From contig AFXB01000004.1 in assembly GCA_000238815.2 (NCBI GenBank), positions 1-64,000 on the forward strand: a stretch of 64,000 nucleotides of DNA. The letters run 5' to 3'. Source of the DNA: SAR116 cluster alpha proteobacterium HIMB100 (lineage in GTDB: Bacteria; Pseudomonadota; Alphaproteobacteria; Puniceispirillales; Puniceispirillaceae). The notes beneath the pieces were generated by a model. It worked only from the letters and a program-made list of their open reading frames with translations, had not been told where the DNA came from and searched no databases. Both the position numbers and the translations under genes were made by a program. Shown here in pieces: positions 53,403-61,878 of this stretch (its first letter is position 1; each line of letters starts with the position of its first letter).

Positions 53403-53728
53403 TAACCGCTCATCTGTATCTGTTGCAACGGTTTACCGCGCTTATAATGGCGCCGCTTGTGTTAGGGCATATTGCGGTGATGATTTATGCTGTCCAAGGT
53501 GGCTTATCTGCTTCTGAGATATTGGGCCGCACCCAAGGCAGTGTTTTTTGGGCTCTGTTTTACGGGTTGTTTGTTGTGGCTGTATCAGTGCATGCCGCGA
53601 TTGGTGTGCGTACCATTCTGTTTGAATGGGCGCATCTGCGCGGGGCTGCTTTGGAAGTGTTCAGCTGGCTATTCTGCTTCGTCCTGTTAGGGCTTGGCCT
53701 GTTTTCTGTCTATGCGGTAACATCATGA
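53399..53728 (+). CDS. SdhC-like membrane cytochrome subunit
   Basis: A 109-residue protein with three hydrophobic segments. Two helix-embedded His residues (LVLGHIAV, about 24, and VSVHAAIGV, about 65) could ligate heme b. It overlaps the iron-sulfur gene by 4 bases (ATGA) and the next membrane subunit by 4 bases. It resembles the membrane anchors of succinate:quinone oxidoreductases, in short form. Confidence 0.8.
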   Translation: MITAHLYLLQRFTALIMAPLVLGHIAVMIYAVQGGLSASEILGRTQGSVFWALFYGLFVVAVSVHAAIGVRTILFEWAHLRGAALEVFSWLFCFVLLGLGLFSVYAVTS

Positions 53729-54087
53729 CCCTTTCTTCACTACCCGCACATCGCAGACATTTATTATGGTCTGCGTTTCTCATCCACCGTTTGTCTGGCG
53801 TGTTGTTGGCGGTTTTTTTGCCATTGCATTTTTGGGTGTTATCGCAGGCCTTGCGCGACCCGGAAGCGTTGGATGGGTTTTTGAAATGGACAGATTTTTG
53901 GTATGTCAAGCTGGCAGAATACGGGTTGGTATTTTTGCTGGGAGCGCATTTGTTTGGCGGGCTGCGGCTGATGGCTTTAGAGGCGCTGCCTTGGTCTCCG
54001 GCACAAAAAACATGGGCAGCAGCGGCGTTGGCTTTGTCTTTTAGTGTGGCAACTTTGTTTTTCTTATCGGCGGTGAATTATGGCTAA
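53725..54087 (+). CDS. SdhD/SdhC-like second membrane anchor subunit
   Basis: A 120-residue protein with three hydrophobic segments. The start LIHRLSGVLLAVFLPLHFWV carries the H-R-x-S/T-G quinone/heme motif of succinate dehydrogenase cytochrome b556 subunits, and GAHLFGGLRLM is the third-helix part. It overlaps the preceding stop (ATGA) and the flavoprotein start. With the previous subunit it anchors the complex to the inner membrane. Confidence 0.8.
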   Translation: MTLSSLPAHRRHLLWSAFLIHRLSGVLLAVFLPLHFWVLSQALRDPEALDGFLKWTDFWYVKLAEYGLVFLLGAHLFGGLRLMALEALPWSPAQKTWAAAALALSFSVATLFFLSAVNYG

Positions 54088-55840
54088 TTTGTCTCTTGAG
54101 TCTATCGAACGACATGATACCGATATTCTGGTGATCGGGTCAGGCGGAGCAGGATTGTTTGCCGCCCTTCATGCCCAGAAAACAGCCCCTGAACAGAAGC
54201 TTACGCTGGCAGTCAAAGGCCTGATTGGTAAATGTGGGTGTACCCGCATGGTGCAGGGCGGCTATAATGTTGCGCTGGGAAATGGGGATACAGTTGAACG
54301 CCATTTCATGGATACCATTATTGGCGGAAAATGGTTGCCGAACCAAGATATGGCCTGGCGGTTATGTGAATTGGCGGTGGAACGAATTACTGAGCTTGAA
54401 AATGAAGTCGGGTGTTTTTTTGACCGCAATTCTGATGGCAGTTTGCATCAAAAAGCCTTTGCCGGACAGACCGCTGACCGGACTGTCCATAAAGGTGATC
54501 TAACCGGCATTGAGATTATCAACAGGCTGATGGAACAGGTGTTAAGCCGCCCGGTTGAAAAGCTTCAGGAACATCGGGCGTTAGCCTTAATCCCAGCGCG
54601 TGGCGGTGAGGGCTTGTCGGGCGTTTTGTTTATCGATATGCGCACTGGTAAATTTCGGTTTGTTCGGGCCAAAACAGTCCTGATGGCGATGGGCGGCGGC
54701 CCCACCATGTATCGTTATCAGACACCATCCGGAGATAAAACAATGGATGGGCAGGCTATGGCTTTACGTGCTGGGCTGCCGCTTCGTGATATGGAGATGG
54801 TTCAGTTTCACCCAACAGGACTTCTGGCCGGGGATCATACGCGGATGACGGGAACGGTTCTGGAAGAAGGGCTGCGCGGAGCAGGTGGCCAATTGTTAAA
54901 TAGCCAAGATCACCGGTTCATGTTCGATTACGATGCCAAGGGCGAGAGAGCAACCCGTGATGTGGTTAGCCGTGCTATCTATGCAGAGATGCGCAAAAAT
55001 AACAGCTCGCCCAATGGCGGTGTGTATATCTCTATGAGCCATCTTGGCCCCGATTTTGTTCGATCAAAATTTCCCGGGATGGTGAAACGCTGTGCAGATA
55101 GCGGTTTCGACCTTGCTGCAGGAAAAGTGGAAGTTGTGCCCACAGCTCATTACTTGATGGGTGGGGTTGTGGTTGATGTTGACACACGCACAGAGATGCC
55201 TGGCCTGTATGTTGCCGGTGAGGACGCAGGGGGTGCGCATGGGTCAAATCGTCTTGGCGGAAATGGTGTTGCCAATTCAACGGTCTATGGCGGTGTTGCT
55301 GGCGACGTGATGGCACTTGATGCGCAAGCAATGACAACACTTCGTGATCCTGATGAAGGGGTTTTAGAAGCCGAGATAATGCGAGCGTGTCAGCCATTTG
55401 CAAAACCAGTTGCGCCACTTGCTGAATTGCGCAGGGAGCTGCGTCAGGTCATGTGGGATGATGTGGGCGTTATGCGAACTGCAGCCGGGATCAATCATGG
55501 TCTTAGCGCCCTGGAAGATATCAGCCGCGAATTGGATAATAGCGGTGTTGATGACAGCACACGCGCGTTTAATCTGACATGGCATGATTGGCTGAATTTG
55601 CGCAATCTGGTGGACATGTCTAAAGTGATTGGTGAAGCGGCCTTGATGAGAGAAAATTCAAGAGGCGCTCATTTCCGGGAAGATTTTCCTGAAACAGGTG
55701 CGCTGGATGACTCCTACTTCACAAATGTCCGCCAGACTGGCGGAGATCTGAAAGTGACACGCGAGGCAGTGGCCTTTACAATCGTGAAGCCTGGAGAAAC
55801 TATACTGCCTGCTGATGAACCGGAATCACTCGTTGGCTAG
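54080..55840 (+). CDS. succinate dehydrogenase/fumarate reductase-like flavoprotein with non-canonical FAD site
   Basis: A 586-residue SdhA/FrdA-type flavoprotein. FAD motif ILVIGSGGAGLFAALHA is at residues 15-31. Dicarboxylate-site residues are conserved: QFHPTG, EEGLRGAGG, DVVSRAIY, HYLMGGVVVD and the Arg of SNRLGGNG. The residue that carries covalent FAD in SdhA (His in S-H-T-x-x-x-Q-G-G) is replaced: the segment reads CGCTRMVQGG, placing Cys where His is expected. FAD is then probably not His-linked, as in L-aspartate oxidase or thiol:fumarate reductase. It oxidises or reduces a succinate-like dicarboxylate; the context suggests a dedicated catabolic role. Confidence 0.88.
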   Translation: MANLSLESIERHDTDILVIGSGGAGLFAALHAQKTAPEQKLTLAVKGLIGKCGCTRMVQGGYNVALGNGDTVERHFMDTIIGGKWLPNQDMAWRLCELAVERITELENEVGCFFDRNSDGSLHQKAFAGQTADRTVHKGDLTGIEIINRLMEQVLSRPVEKLQEHRALALIPARGGEGLSGVLFIDMRTGKFRFVRAKTVLMAMGGGPTMYRYQTPSGDKTMDGQAMALRAGLPLRDMEMVQFHPTGLLAGDHTRMTGTVLEEGLRGAGGQLLNSQDHRFMFDYDAKGERATRDVVSRAIYAEMRKNNSSPNGGVYISMSHLGPDFVRSKFPGMVKRCADSGFDLAAGKVEVVPTAHYLMGGVVVDVDTRTEMPGLYVAGEDAGGAHGSNRLGGNGVANSTVYGGVAGDVMALDAQAMTTLRDPDEGVLEAEIMRACQPFAKPVAPLAELRRELRQVMWDDVGVMRTAAGINHGLSALEDISRELDNSGVDDSTRAFNLTWHDWLNLRNLVDMSKVIGEAALMRENSRGAHFREDFPETGALDDSYFTNVRQTGGDLKVTREAVAFTIVKPGETILPADEPESLVG

Positions 55841-55882
55841 TTATGCCGGAACCAGGGTCTTTCTGAGAAACAGGAGCGAGAT

Positions 55883-56851
55883 GTGATCGCAATTGAGACG
55901 ATTCAAAATACAGCTGAAATACTGATGGAACAGGCAGCGATCGAAATTCCGGAAGATTATCTGAATGGTCTGAAACAGGCGGCCCAGGATGAGGAGGGGG
56001 ACCTATCCTCATTTGTACTAGAGGCAATGCTGCAGAATTACGAGGCTGCCAAACAAGACCGAAGTGCAATGTGCGGCGATACAGGCACGCCGCGCTGGTA
56101 TGTGAAAATGGGAAATGAAACCCAGATTGAGGGCGGGCCTATCGCGCTTGAGGCTGCATTGCGCAGAGCAACAGCTAATGCAACACAATCCGTGCCTTTG
56201 CGGCCGAACCGTGTCCATCCTCTGTGGCGGACAGACCATGATAATAATGTTGGTATTGGGGCTCCTGAGATTGAATATGGATTTGAGCCTGGCGGGGAGT
56301 GGATTGACCTTATCACCGTTCATAAAGGTGGCTTGTTTGGTACTGATTATCGAATGCTGTTCCCGTCAGATGGTATTGAGGGGATCAAACGGTTCTATCT
56401 GGATAGTTTAATAGCTTTTGGCAAGCGTGGACTGGCCTGCCAGCCTGCGATCATCGGTATCGGGCTGGGCGGCACAAAAGATGCCTGTATGGTCTTGGGA
56501 AAACGGGCGGCTTGCTTGCGGGTTGTCGGGGATGAGAACCCAGATCCGAAAATCGCTGAACTTGAGCGCGAATTCAAAGAGCTTGGCAATTCTATCGGTA
56601 TGGGGGCGATGGGATTTGTCGGTAAATCCATGGTTATTGATTGTCATATAGAAGTGGGCTATTGCCACACCGGGGGAATGCAGATGTCTGTTCATGCATT
56701 TTGCCTTTCTTCACGTCGCGCGGTGGCCCGGATATATGCAGATGGCCGTGTAGAGTTTCGTACAGACCCTGACTGGTTCACGCCTTATCAACGGCGTGAG
56801 ACAATCGATTGGGAGGACACAGCATGGCAAAGCCACGTCAAATCAGGCTGA
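55883..56851 (+). CDS. class I fumarase / tartrate dehydratase-like alpha subunit
   Basis: A 322-residue Fe-S hydro-lyase alpha subunit (TtdA/fumarase N-terminal domain). The start is GTG behind CAGGAG, since an ATG two bases earlier is followed by a stop. The Cys residues for the [4Fe-4S] cluster are in AMCGDTGTPRW, TKDACMVLG and VGYCHTGG. GIGLGGTKD is the Gly-rich loop. It lies 42 bases after the SdhA-like gene and overlaps the beta subunit. It would add water across a C=C bond of a dicarboxylate produced by the SdhA-like enzyme. Confidence 0.88.
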   Translation: MIAIETIQNTAEILMEQAAIEIPEDYLNGLKQAAQDEEGDLSSFVLEAMLQNYEAAKQDRSAMCGDTGTPRWYVKMGNETQIEGGPIALEAALRRATANATQSVPLRPNRVHPLWRTDHDNNVGIGAPEIEYGFEPGGEWIDLITVHKGGLFGTDYRMLFPSDGIEGIKRFYLDSLIAFGKRGLACQPAIIGIGLGGTKDACMVLGKRAACLRVVGDENPDPKIAELEREFKELGNSIGMGAMGFVGKSMVIDCHIEVGYCHTGGMQMSVHAFCLSSRRAVARIYADGRVEFRTDPDWFTPYQRRETIDWEDTAWQSHVKSG

Positions 56852-57492
56852 GCACGAACCCGACTAAAGATGCGCTTGCTGAGTTGCGGCTTGGTGATGT
56901 GGTTTATCTTGACGGCACAATCTATACTGCGCGTGAGGGGGTTTATAAACGTGCCCTAGAGGATAAGGCAAATTTGCCTGTCGATTTGCCTCAAAGTAGT
57001 GCAGCTAATTTTCATTGTTCACCTGCGGCGTCTATGAACTCTGACGGCAGCTTTAATCTGGGCTCTGTGACTGCCACAGCCTCATTTCGCTTTTCGAAAT
57101 GGATTGGTGACTGGATGGCTCAGACTGGCGCTAAACTCATCATCGGCAAAGGCGGGATGAGCGCGGAGGATTACAAACAGCATTTTGTGCCAAATGGTGC
57201 CATTTATCTGACTACGGTTGGCTATGGTACGGGGGCGCTTTTGGGGCGCGGCGTTAAAGGCGTTTCAGATGTGCATTGGCACACTGAGCTGGGGCTGGCG
57301 CAGGCAATGTGGGTTATTGATGTTGAAAAAATGGGTCCGTTCATTGTTGAAAGTGACCTTCAGGGCAATTCTTTGTTTGAACGTGAGAACGCAAAAATTG
57401 CGTCCAGCTTAGAGGGTTTGTATGAAGGCACGCGTCCAGCTACACTTAAACGCTATGGCGAAACAGATGACCGGAAAGACGAGCTGATTTAA
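56824..57492 (+). CDS. class I fumarase / tartrate dehydratase-like beta subunit
   Basis: A 222-residue beta subunit (TtdB/fumarase C-terminal domain) starting at the ATG at 56824, behind GGAGG, inside the alpha gene. GDVVYLDGTIYTAREG at the N-terminus and IGKGGMS are family marks. The active-site segment that usually reads G-P-T-T-x-x-R-M-D is altered here to SVTATASFRFSKW, keeping only the Arg. This departure suggests a substrate other than plain fumarate or tartrate. It converges on the second TauE-type gene with a 4-base TTAA stop overlap. Confidence 0.85.
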   Translation: MAKPRQIRLSTNPTKDALAELRLGDVVYLDGTIYTAREGVYKRALEDKANLPVDLPQSSAANFHCSPAASMNSDGSFNLGSVTATASFRFSKWIGDWMAQTGAKLIIGKGGMSAEDYKQHFVPNGAIYLTTVGYGTGALLGRGVKGVSDVHWHTELGLAQAMWVIDVEKMGPFIVESDLQGNSLFERENAKIASSLEGLYEGTRPATLKRYGETDDRKDELI

Positions 57493-58232
57493 AGCACGGT
57501 TCGAGCCAGCAGCACACAGCCCGACACTAACATCAAAATGATCAATAAGCGTCTGAAACTATCTGTCTCCAGGCGCTTAAATATTTCTAATCCAAAATAT
57601 GCAGACGCTAACCCAACCGGAAGCGCCATCAAAAACCAGGTTAAAACCTGTGTGGTATAGACACCGCGGGCAGCTAAAAACAATACAGCCAAAAATAATA
57701 TCACAACATTGAACGGCTGTAATACCGCCCGTGTTTCTTGTTTTGGCCAGGGGCGCAATGAGCACCAAAAAGTGGGCAGGGCCCCAGACAGGCCAGCGAT
57801 TCCGCCTAAAATGCCGCCCAGAAACCCGATCAGACCATCGAGTATTTTGGGTGTCGCAGTCAAGGTGGGCAGCGCTGAACGAAAGGCAAAGAAGCCGCCA
57901 TAGCTGATCATAAATCCTGCAACAATCAATTTCAGAATATCTGCATCGATAAAGCTGAGGATATGGACGCCCAAAGGCACACCGAATACAGCCGGGATTA
58001 AAAAACGAGCAACCCGCCCCGGTTTGTTAAGAATTTCTTGTCTGACTAGCCATAACCCTTGCAGGCCAGTTGCGACAGACATTACCAAGATGAGCGCAAC
58101 AGCTTCAACAGTAGGCAGGATTTGCAACCAAAACCCAAGTGTAAACAGGGCAGTCCCAAACCCAGCCAGACCATTTATAAAACCGCCTGCAGCAGCGCCT
58201 GTTAACAACAATATAACAAATTCTACGGTCAT
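57489..58232 (-). CDS. TauE/SafE family anion exporter (second copy)
   Basis: A 247-residue, eight-segment membrane protein of the TauE/SafE family. AAGGFINGLAGFGTALFTLGF and GFLGGILGGIAGLSGALPTFWCSLRPW are the paired Gly-rich half-repeats. It faces the SdhA/fumarase-like operon and is preceded by a 77-aa gene with a 4-base overlap. It could be a second sulfite or organic anion exporter serving the same locus. Confidence 0.87.
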   Translation of the reverse strand: MTVEFVILLLTGAAAGGFINGLAGFGTALFTLGFWLQILPTVEAVALILVMSVATGLQGLWLVRQEILNKPGRVARFLIPAVFGVPLGVHILSFIDADILKLIVAGFMISYGGFFAFRSALPTLTATPKILDGLIGFLGGILGGIAGLSGALPTFWCSLRPWPKQETRAVLQPFNVVILFLAVLFLAARGVYTTQVLTWFLMALPVGLASAYFGLEIFKRLETDSFRRLLIILMLVSGCVLLARTVL

Positions 58233-58462
58233 TCAGAGGGGCGCTTTTGATAAATTTCCCAGAGAGTTTTTAAAAGCTTTTCATCAAAGCTGGCAAATAT
58301 GGCACGTCCAGCATCATCATCATCAAATACCAGCCGTATCAATTCTGAAAATCCAGTGAAATCACCAGGTGGGTCCAGATCATGCGCCGTTAACAGGCTG
58401 TCTGTTTTTTCAAAAATCGCCTCTATCATGGCGTTCATCTGTTCTGGTGTGGGGTTTTCCAT
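58229..58462 (-). CDS. small acidic hypothetical protein (77 aa)
   Basis: Not recognised. It is acidic and helical, without membrane segment or signal; the DDDDAGRAIFASFDE segment is notable. It overlaps the TauE-type gene by 4 bases (ATGA), which supports a real, co-translated gene. Confidence 0.6.
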   Translation of the reverse strand: MENPTPEQMNAMIEAIFEKTDSLLTAHDLDPPGDFTGFSELIRLVFDDDDAGRAIFASFDEKLLKTLWEIYQKRPSE

Positions 58463-58571
58463 TGGTGTCGTACTTATATTTTTTACCGGTCATTGATGAA
58501 ACGAAATTGCCGCGCAAGCCTAGTCTATGCTACATCACGGGTCAATCAGGCAGGGCAGATAGTGACGGGTT

Positions 58572-59753
58572 ATGACAGGGTCTTTTGATGTAGTGGTTAT
58601 AGGGGCAGGTGCTGCTGGCCTGATGTGTGCAGCCGAAGCGGGTCGCCGGGGCAGACAAGTATGTTTGCTTGACCACAGCCATAAGTTAGCTGAAAAAATC
58701 CGTATCTCTGGGGGCGGGCGGTGTAACTTCACCAATTTGTTTGCAGACCCGTCGTCCTTTCTGTCTGATAATGAGCATTTCTGCAAATCTGCGCTCAGCC
58801 GCTACACTCAATATGACTTTATCGATATGGTAGAGCAGGCAGGGATTGCCTTTCATGAAAAAAAGCTTGGCCAGCTTTTTTGTGATCAGACAGCGCAGCA
58901 GATCATTGATTTGCTGAAGATGAATGTTTTAGAAGCAGGTGTCCACCTGCATCAGGGCATAAATATTTCTGCAGTGATGAAAGATAATGACATCTTTGTC
59001 ATTGAAACAGACAGAATGGCGCTTCAGGCGAGCAGCCTTGTTGTGGCGACAGGCGGACTGTCTATTCCAAAGATTGGGGCAACTGATTTCGGCTATCAAG
59101 TGGCCCGTCAATTTGATTTACCGGTAACAGACGTGCGTGCTGGTCTTGTCCCGCTCACGTTTACAGATAAATTGCTTGGGTTTTGCAAGGCTCTGTCTGG
59201 TCTGTCGGTGGATGCAGTGGTGATGTGTGGGCAGACCAGCTTCAGAGAAGGGTTATTGTTTACTCATCGCGGCCTGTCAGGTCCGTCTGTTCTGCAAATC
59301 AGTTCTTATTGGCAGGAAGGCCAGCCGTTGCAGATCAATCTTGCCCCTGAAGTCAATCTGACTGAAGAGATGATAACCGCAAAACAACAACAGGGCCGGA
59401 CAGATATTCTGACCCTCTTGAGCCATCATTTGCCGCGTCGTCTGGCGGCAGCAATTTTGACTAGGGAAGAGATAGACGGCCGGATCGCTGATTTAAGTTC
59501 GGCTGAGATTAACAGGCTTCATGACGCTGTTCATAATTGGCGCGTGGTGCCCGCAGGTACTGAGGGCTACCGTACAGCGGAAGTGACTTTGGGCGGGGTT
59601 CATACTGCAGCTTTATCATCCAAAACCATGGAAGCGAAATCTGTTTCCGGGCTTTATTTTATCGGCGAGGTGATCGATGTAACAGGTCATTTGGGCGGGT
59701 ATAATTTCCAATGGGCCTGGTCTTCGGGATGGGTTGCGGGTCAGTATGCCTGA
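58572..59753 (+). CDS. NAD(P)/FAD-dependent flavoprotein, HI0933/YhiN family
   Basis: A 393-residue flavoprotein. The FAD motif VVVIGAGAAGLMCAAEAGRRG lies at residues 6-26; ISGGGRCNFTN and the terminal GEVIDVTGHLGGYNFQWAWSSG are diagnostic of the conserved HI0933/YhiN (BaiN-like) family. The reaction is unknown in most members. The gene stands alone and converges on the DUF952 gene with a 12-base gap. Confidence 0.9.
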   Translation: MTGSFDVVVIGAGAAGLMCAAEAGRRGRQVCLLDHSHKLAEKIRISGGGRCNFTNLFADPSSFLSDNEHFCKSALSRYTQYDFIDMVEQAGIAFHEKKLGQLFCDQTAQQIIDLLKMNVLEAGVHLHQGINISAVMKDNDIFVIETDRMALQASSLVVATGGLSIPKIGATDFGYQVARQFDLPVTDVRAGLVPLTFTDKLLGFCKALSGLSVDAVVMCGQTSFREGLLFTHRGLSGPSVLQISSYWQEGQPLQINLAPEVNLTEEMITAKQQQGRTDILTLLSHHLPRRLAAAILTREEIDGRIADLSSAEINRLHDAVHNWRVVPAGTEGYRTAEVTLGGVHTAALSSKTMEAKSVSGLYFIGEVIDVTGHLGGYNFQWAWSSGWVAGQYA

Positions 59754-59765
59754 TCTTGGCGCTTA

Positions 59766-60125
59766 TTAACTGATATCAGGGAACTGATGCATACCGTCCT
59801 TACCAAGAGAAAGATCCCAGACCTGAAGAACTGCAGATAAAGGTAGAATGTCATACAGATGCGGAAACAGCTGGCCGCCGCGTGATATTTCCCATTTCAG
59901 CTGTAGTGCAGATGCGTCAATCTGGAGCAGTTTCAGGCCAGCTTGCCCAGCAAAATGTTTTGCGGCTGTCTCCCTCATCTGACCGTCTGTTGAGAAATGG
60001 ATGAAGCCATCTGCCAGATCAATCGGTGCCCCTGTGAACTGGCCTTCGGCACAGGCCTGTTGCCACAACTCATCAGAACAAATTTTGTATATAAATTGCA
60101 CTTGGGGCGCGGTTCTGTCGATCAT
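59766..60125 (-). CDS. DUF952 family protein
   Basis: A 119-residue protein of the DUF952 family. The marks are IYKICSDELW, the central APIDLADGFIHFSTDGQMRETAAKHF and LKWEISRGGQLFPHLYDILPL. Its biochemical role is unknown. It is convergent with the flavoprotein gene and divergent from the DUF393 gene. Confidence 0.9.
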   Translation of the reverse strand: MIDRTAPQVQFIYKICSDELWQQACAEGQFTGAPIDLADGFIHFSTDGQMRETAAKHFAGQAGLKLLQIDASALQLKWEISRGGQLFPHLYDILPLSAVLQVWDLSLGKDGMHQFPDIS

Positions 60126-60274
60126 GGTTCCGGTCTCATTTTTAACAGTGGAAGAATTTTAGTGTTCAACATGATGCCCATGGGGGATGGATATTGACAA
60201 GTCAGAGAATGAACACATCTCTGGTTAAAACGTCTGCCTGTTCTAGGGGGGAGACGTGGTCGAGGGCAGCAGAT

Positions 60275-60661
60275 ATGATCACAATCTATTTTGACGGTAA
60301 ATGCGGTTTATGTTCGCGCGAAATTACCTATTACAAGCGAATTGCGCCAGAGGGTTTGTTTTATTGGGCAGATATTGCCCATGACCCTTCGGCGCTCAAG
60401 CCTTTGAAGATCAGTCAGGCAGATGCGCTCAGGCGACTGCATGGTATTGATGAGCATGGCGCTTTGCATGTGGGGGTTGATGCGTTTGTTTTGATATGGC
60501 GGCAATTATCCTATTGGCGCATATTCGGGGTCATGGTTAGCCTGCCCGGGGTCAGACAAATCGCAGGATGGGTCTATGACAGATTCGCTGACTACAGATT
60601 TATGCGTCTTGATCATTGCCAGATTGCCGCGGATGACGCACTGTTGGATCGCCAGAAATAA
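60275..60661 (+). CDS. DUF393 (DCC family) thiol-disulfide-like protein
   Basis: A 128-residue protein from the ATG at 60275, nine bases after GAGGG. The N-terminal DGKCGLCSREI contains the CxxC pair of the DCC (DUF393) family, followed by WADIAHDP, VGVDAFVLIW and LPGVRQIAGWVYDRFADYR, all typical. A thiol-disulfide exchange role is presumed for the family but not demonstrated. Confidence 0.9.
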   Translation: MITIYFDGKCGLCSREITYYKRIAPEGLFYWADIAHDPSALKPLKISQADALRRLHGIDEHGALHVGVDAFVLIWRQLSYWRIFGVMVSLPGVRQIAGWVYDRFADYRFMRLDHCQIAADDALLDRQK

Positions 60662-60680
60662 ACCTGCAGGAATGTTTATC

Positions 60681-60770
60681 ATGGACCTCAAACCACTAAT
60701 ATATTTAGCTGTTGGTATCGGTTGTATCTTTATTTACCGGCAGCTGAAAAAACGATGGTACGACAAATAA
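60681..60770 (+). CDS. possible 29-aa membrane microprotein
   Basis: A short frame starting at the ATG at 60681, nine bases after AGGA; an ATG at 60672 would be too close to that site. It encodes one hydrophobic segment (LIYLAVGIGCIFIY) then a basic tail (RQLKKRWYDK), a common pattern for membrane microproteins. It lies 19 bases after the DUF393 gene and 1 base from the convergent hydrolase stop. No homologue is recognised. Confidence 0.4.
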   Translation: MDLKPLIYLAVGIGCIFIYRQLKKRWYDK

Positions 60771-60771
60771 A

Positions 60772-61671
60772 TCAGTCACTGCCTCCGCGACTGGCCAGTG
60801 TCAGGCGGATGAGCTCTGTGAATCGGTCTGGAACTTGAAGAGGGGCAAAATGGCTGGCCCCGCTAATTACAATCAGGCCGGAAGGTTGTATCGCCAGCCT
60901 TATCTCCAGCGCATGATCAAATTTTATTGCTTCATCCTGAGCCGCGTGCACAACAAAGGTGGGCACCTCAACATCTTGTAGAGCCTGAAGGCCCCCTGAT
61001 TTTTCTGTTGACCAAAATAGTGTCAGGTCAGCCAATAAGGTCTCAAACGGTATTTTGCCGTTGGACAAGATGGCATAGTCTGATGCCATCATTCTGACAT
61101 AAGCGGCAAACACCTCATCATTTTGTACAGACAGGTGGATCGCATCTACTGTCACATTGCCGGCAAAAGCAAAATGGCTGGCGAGCCGTTCTGGAGCGTT
61201 AAGCGCAATCTGATAGCCGATATTTGCCCCATCTGACCAACCAACAAGATGGACTTTTTCAATCTGAAGATGGTCAAGGAGGGCGAGATAATCATCTGCC
61301 AATAGCTCATAACTTAAGGGCTGACCATCATGGGTTGACCGGCCATGACCTCTGGTATCGGCCACAATTACACCAAATTCTTCTGACAGAGAGGCAACCT
61401 GACTACCCCATAAATCAGAATGTCCAAGACCCCCATGGATCAAAAGCAACGGTGTCTTTTTATTGTCACCATAAACAGCATAATACATGTTAATCTTATT
61501 CACCGGGGCAAAACCAGTCATTTCGGCGGGGGGCATATCTTCTGCCGGGGGGATTAGCGTCCAAATTTCTGCGCCGATGACTGAAGTGCTCATATACAGC
61601 ATCAGCCCTAAAATGGTCAGCCCCAAATACCGTATCTTGTCTATGACGGCCTCCTGCTTCAGCTTCTCCAT
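60772..61671 (-). CDS. alpha/beta hydrolase with N-terminal signal/anchor
   Basis: A 299-residue protein. A hydrophobic segment (about 14-33) suggests export or membrane anchoring. The alpha/beta hydrolase domain has the HGG oxyanion motif (LLLIHGGLGHSDLW), the nucleophile elbow GWSDGAN (Ser), Asp in HAAQDEAI and His in SGASHFAPLQ. The substrate is unknown. The ribosome binding site is weak. Confidence 0.82.
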   Translation of the reverse strand: MEKLKQEAVIDKIRYLGLTILGLMLYMSTSVIGAEIWTLIPPAEDMPPAEMTGFAPVNKINMYYAVYGDNKKTPLLLIHGGLGHSDLWGSQVASLSEEFGVIVADTRGHGRSTHDGQPLSYELLADDYLALLDHLQIEKVHLVGWSDGANIGYQIALNAPERLASHFAFAGNVTVDAIHLSVQNDEVFAAYVRMMASDYAILSNGKIPFETLLADLTLFWSTEKSGGLQALQDVEVPTFVVHAAQDEAIKFDHALEIRLAIQPSGLIVISGASHFAPLQVPDRFTELIRLTLASRGGSD

Positions 61672-61878
61672 GAAGCCAATTATTTTGAGGTAATTAACAC
61701 TTTAACAGAAGAGGTAAACTTGCCTGTGAAGAAGTATTCCGCACCAGGCTGAGGTAAGCGAATTTGTTTCAGGCCGGAAAGGTAGGTTATTTTCTTTATA
61801 CTTGTGGACGTCTCAACAATAGGCCTGATAACATTAGAAAAGAAAATAGTCAGCATGCAAAGCTTGCGGGGAGAAAAG

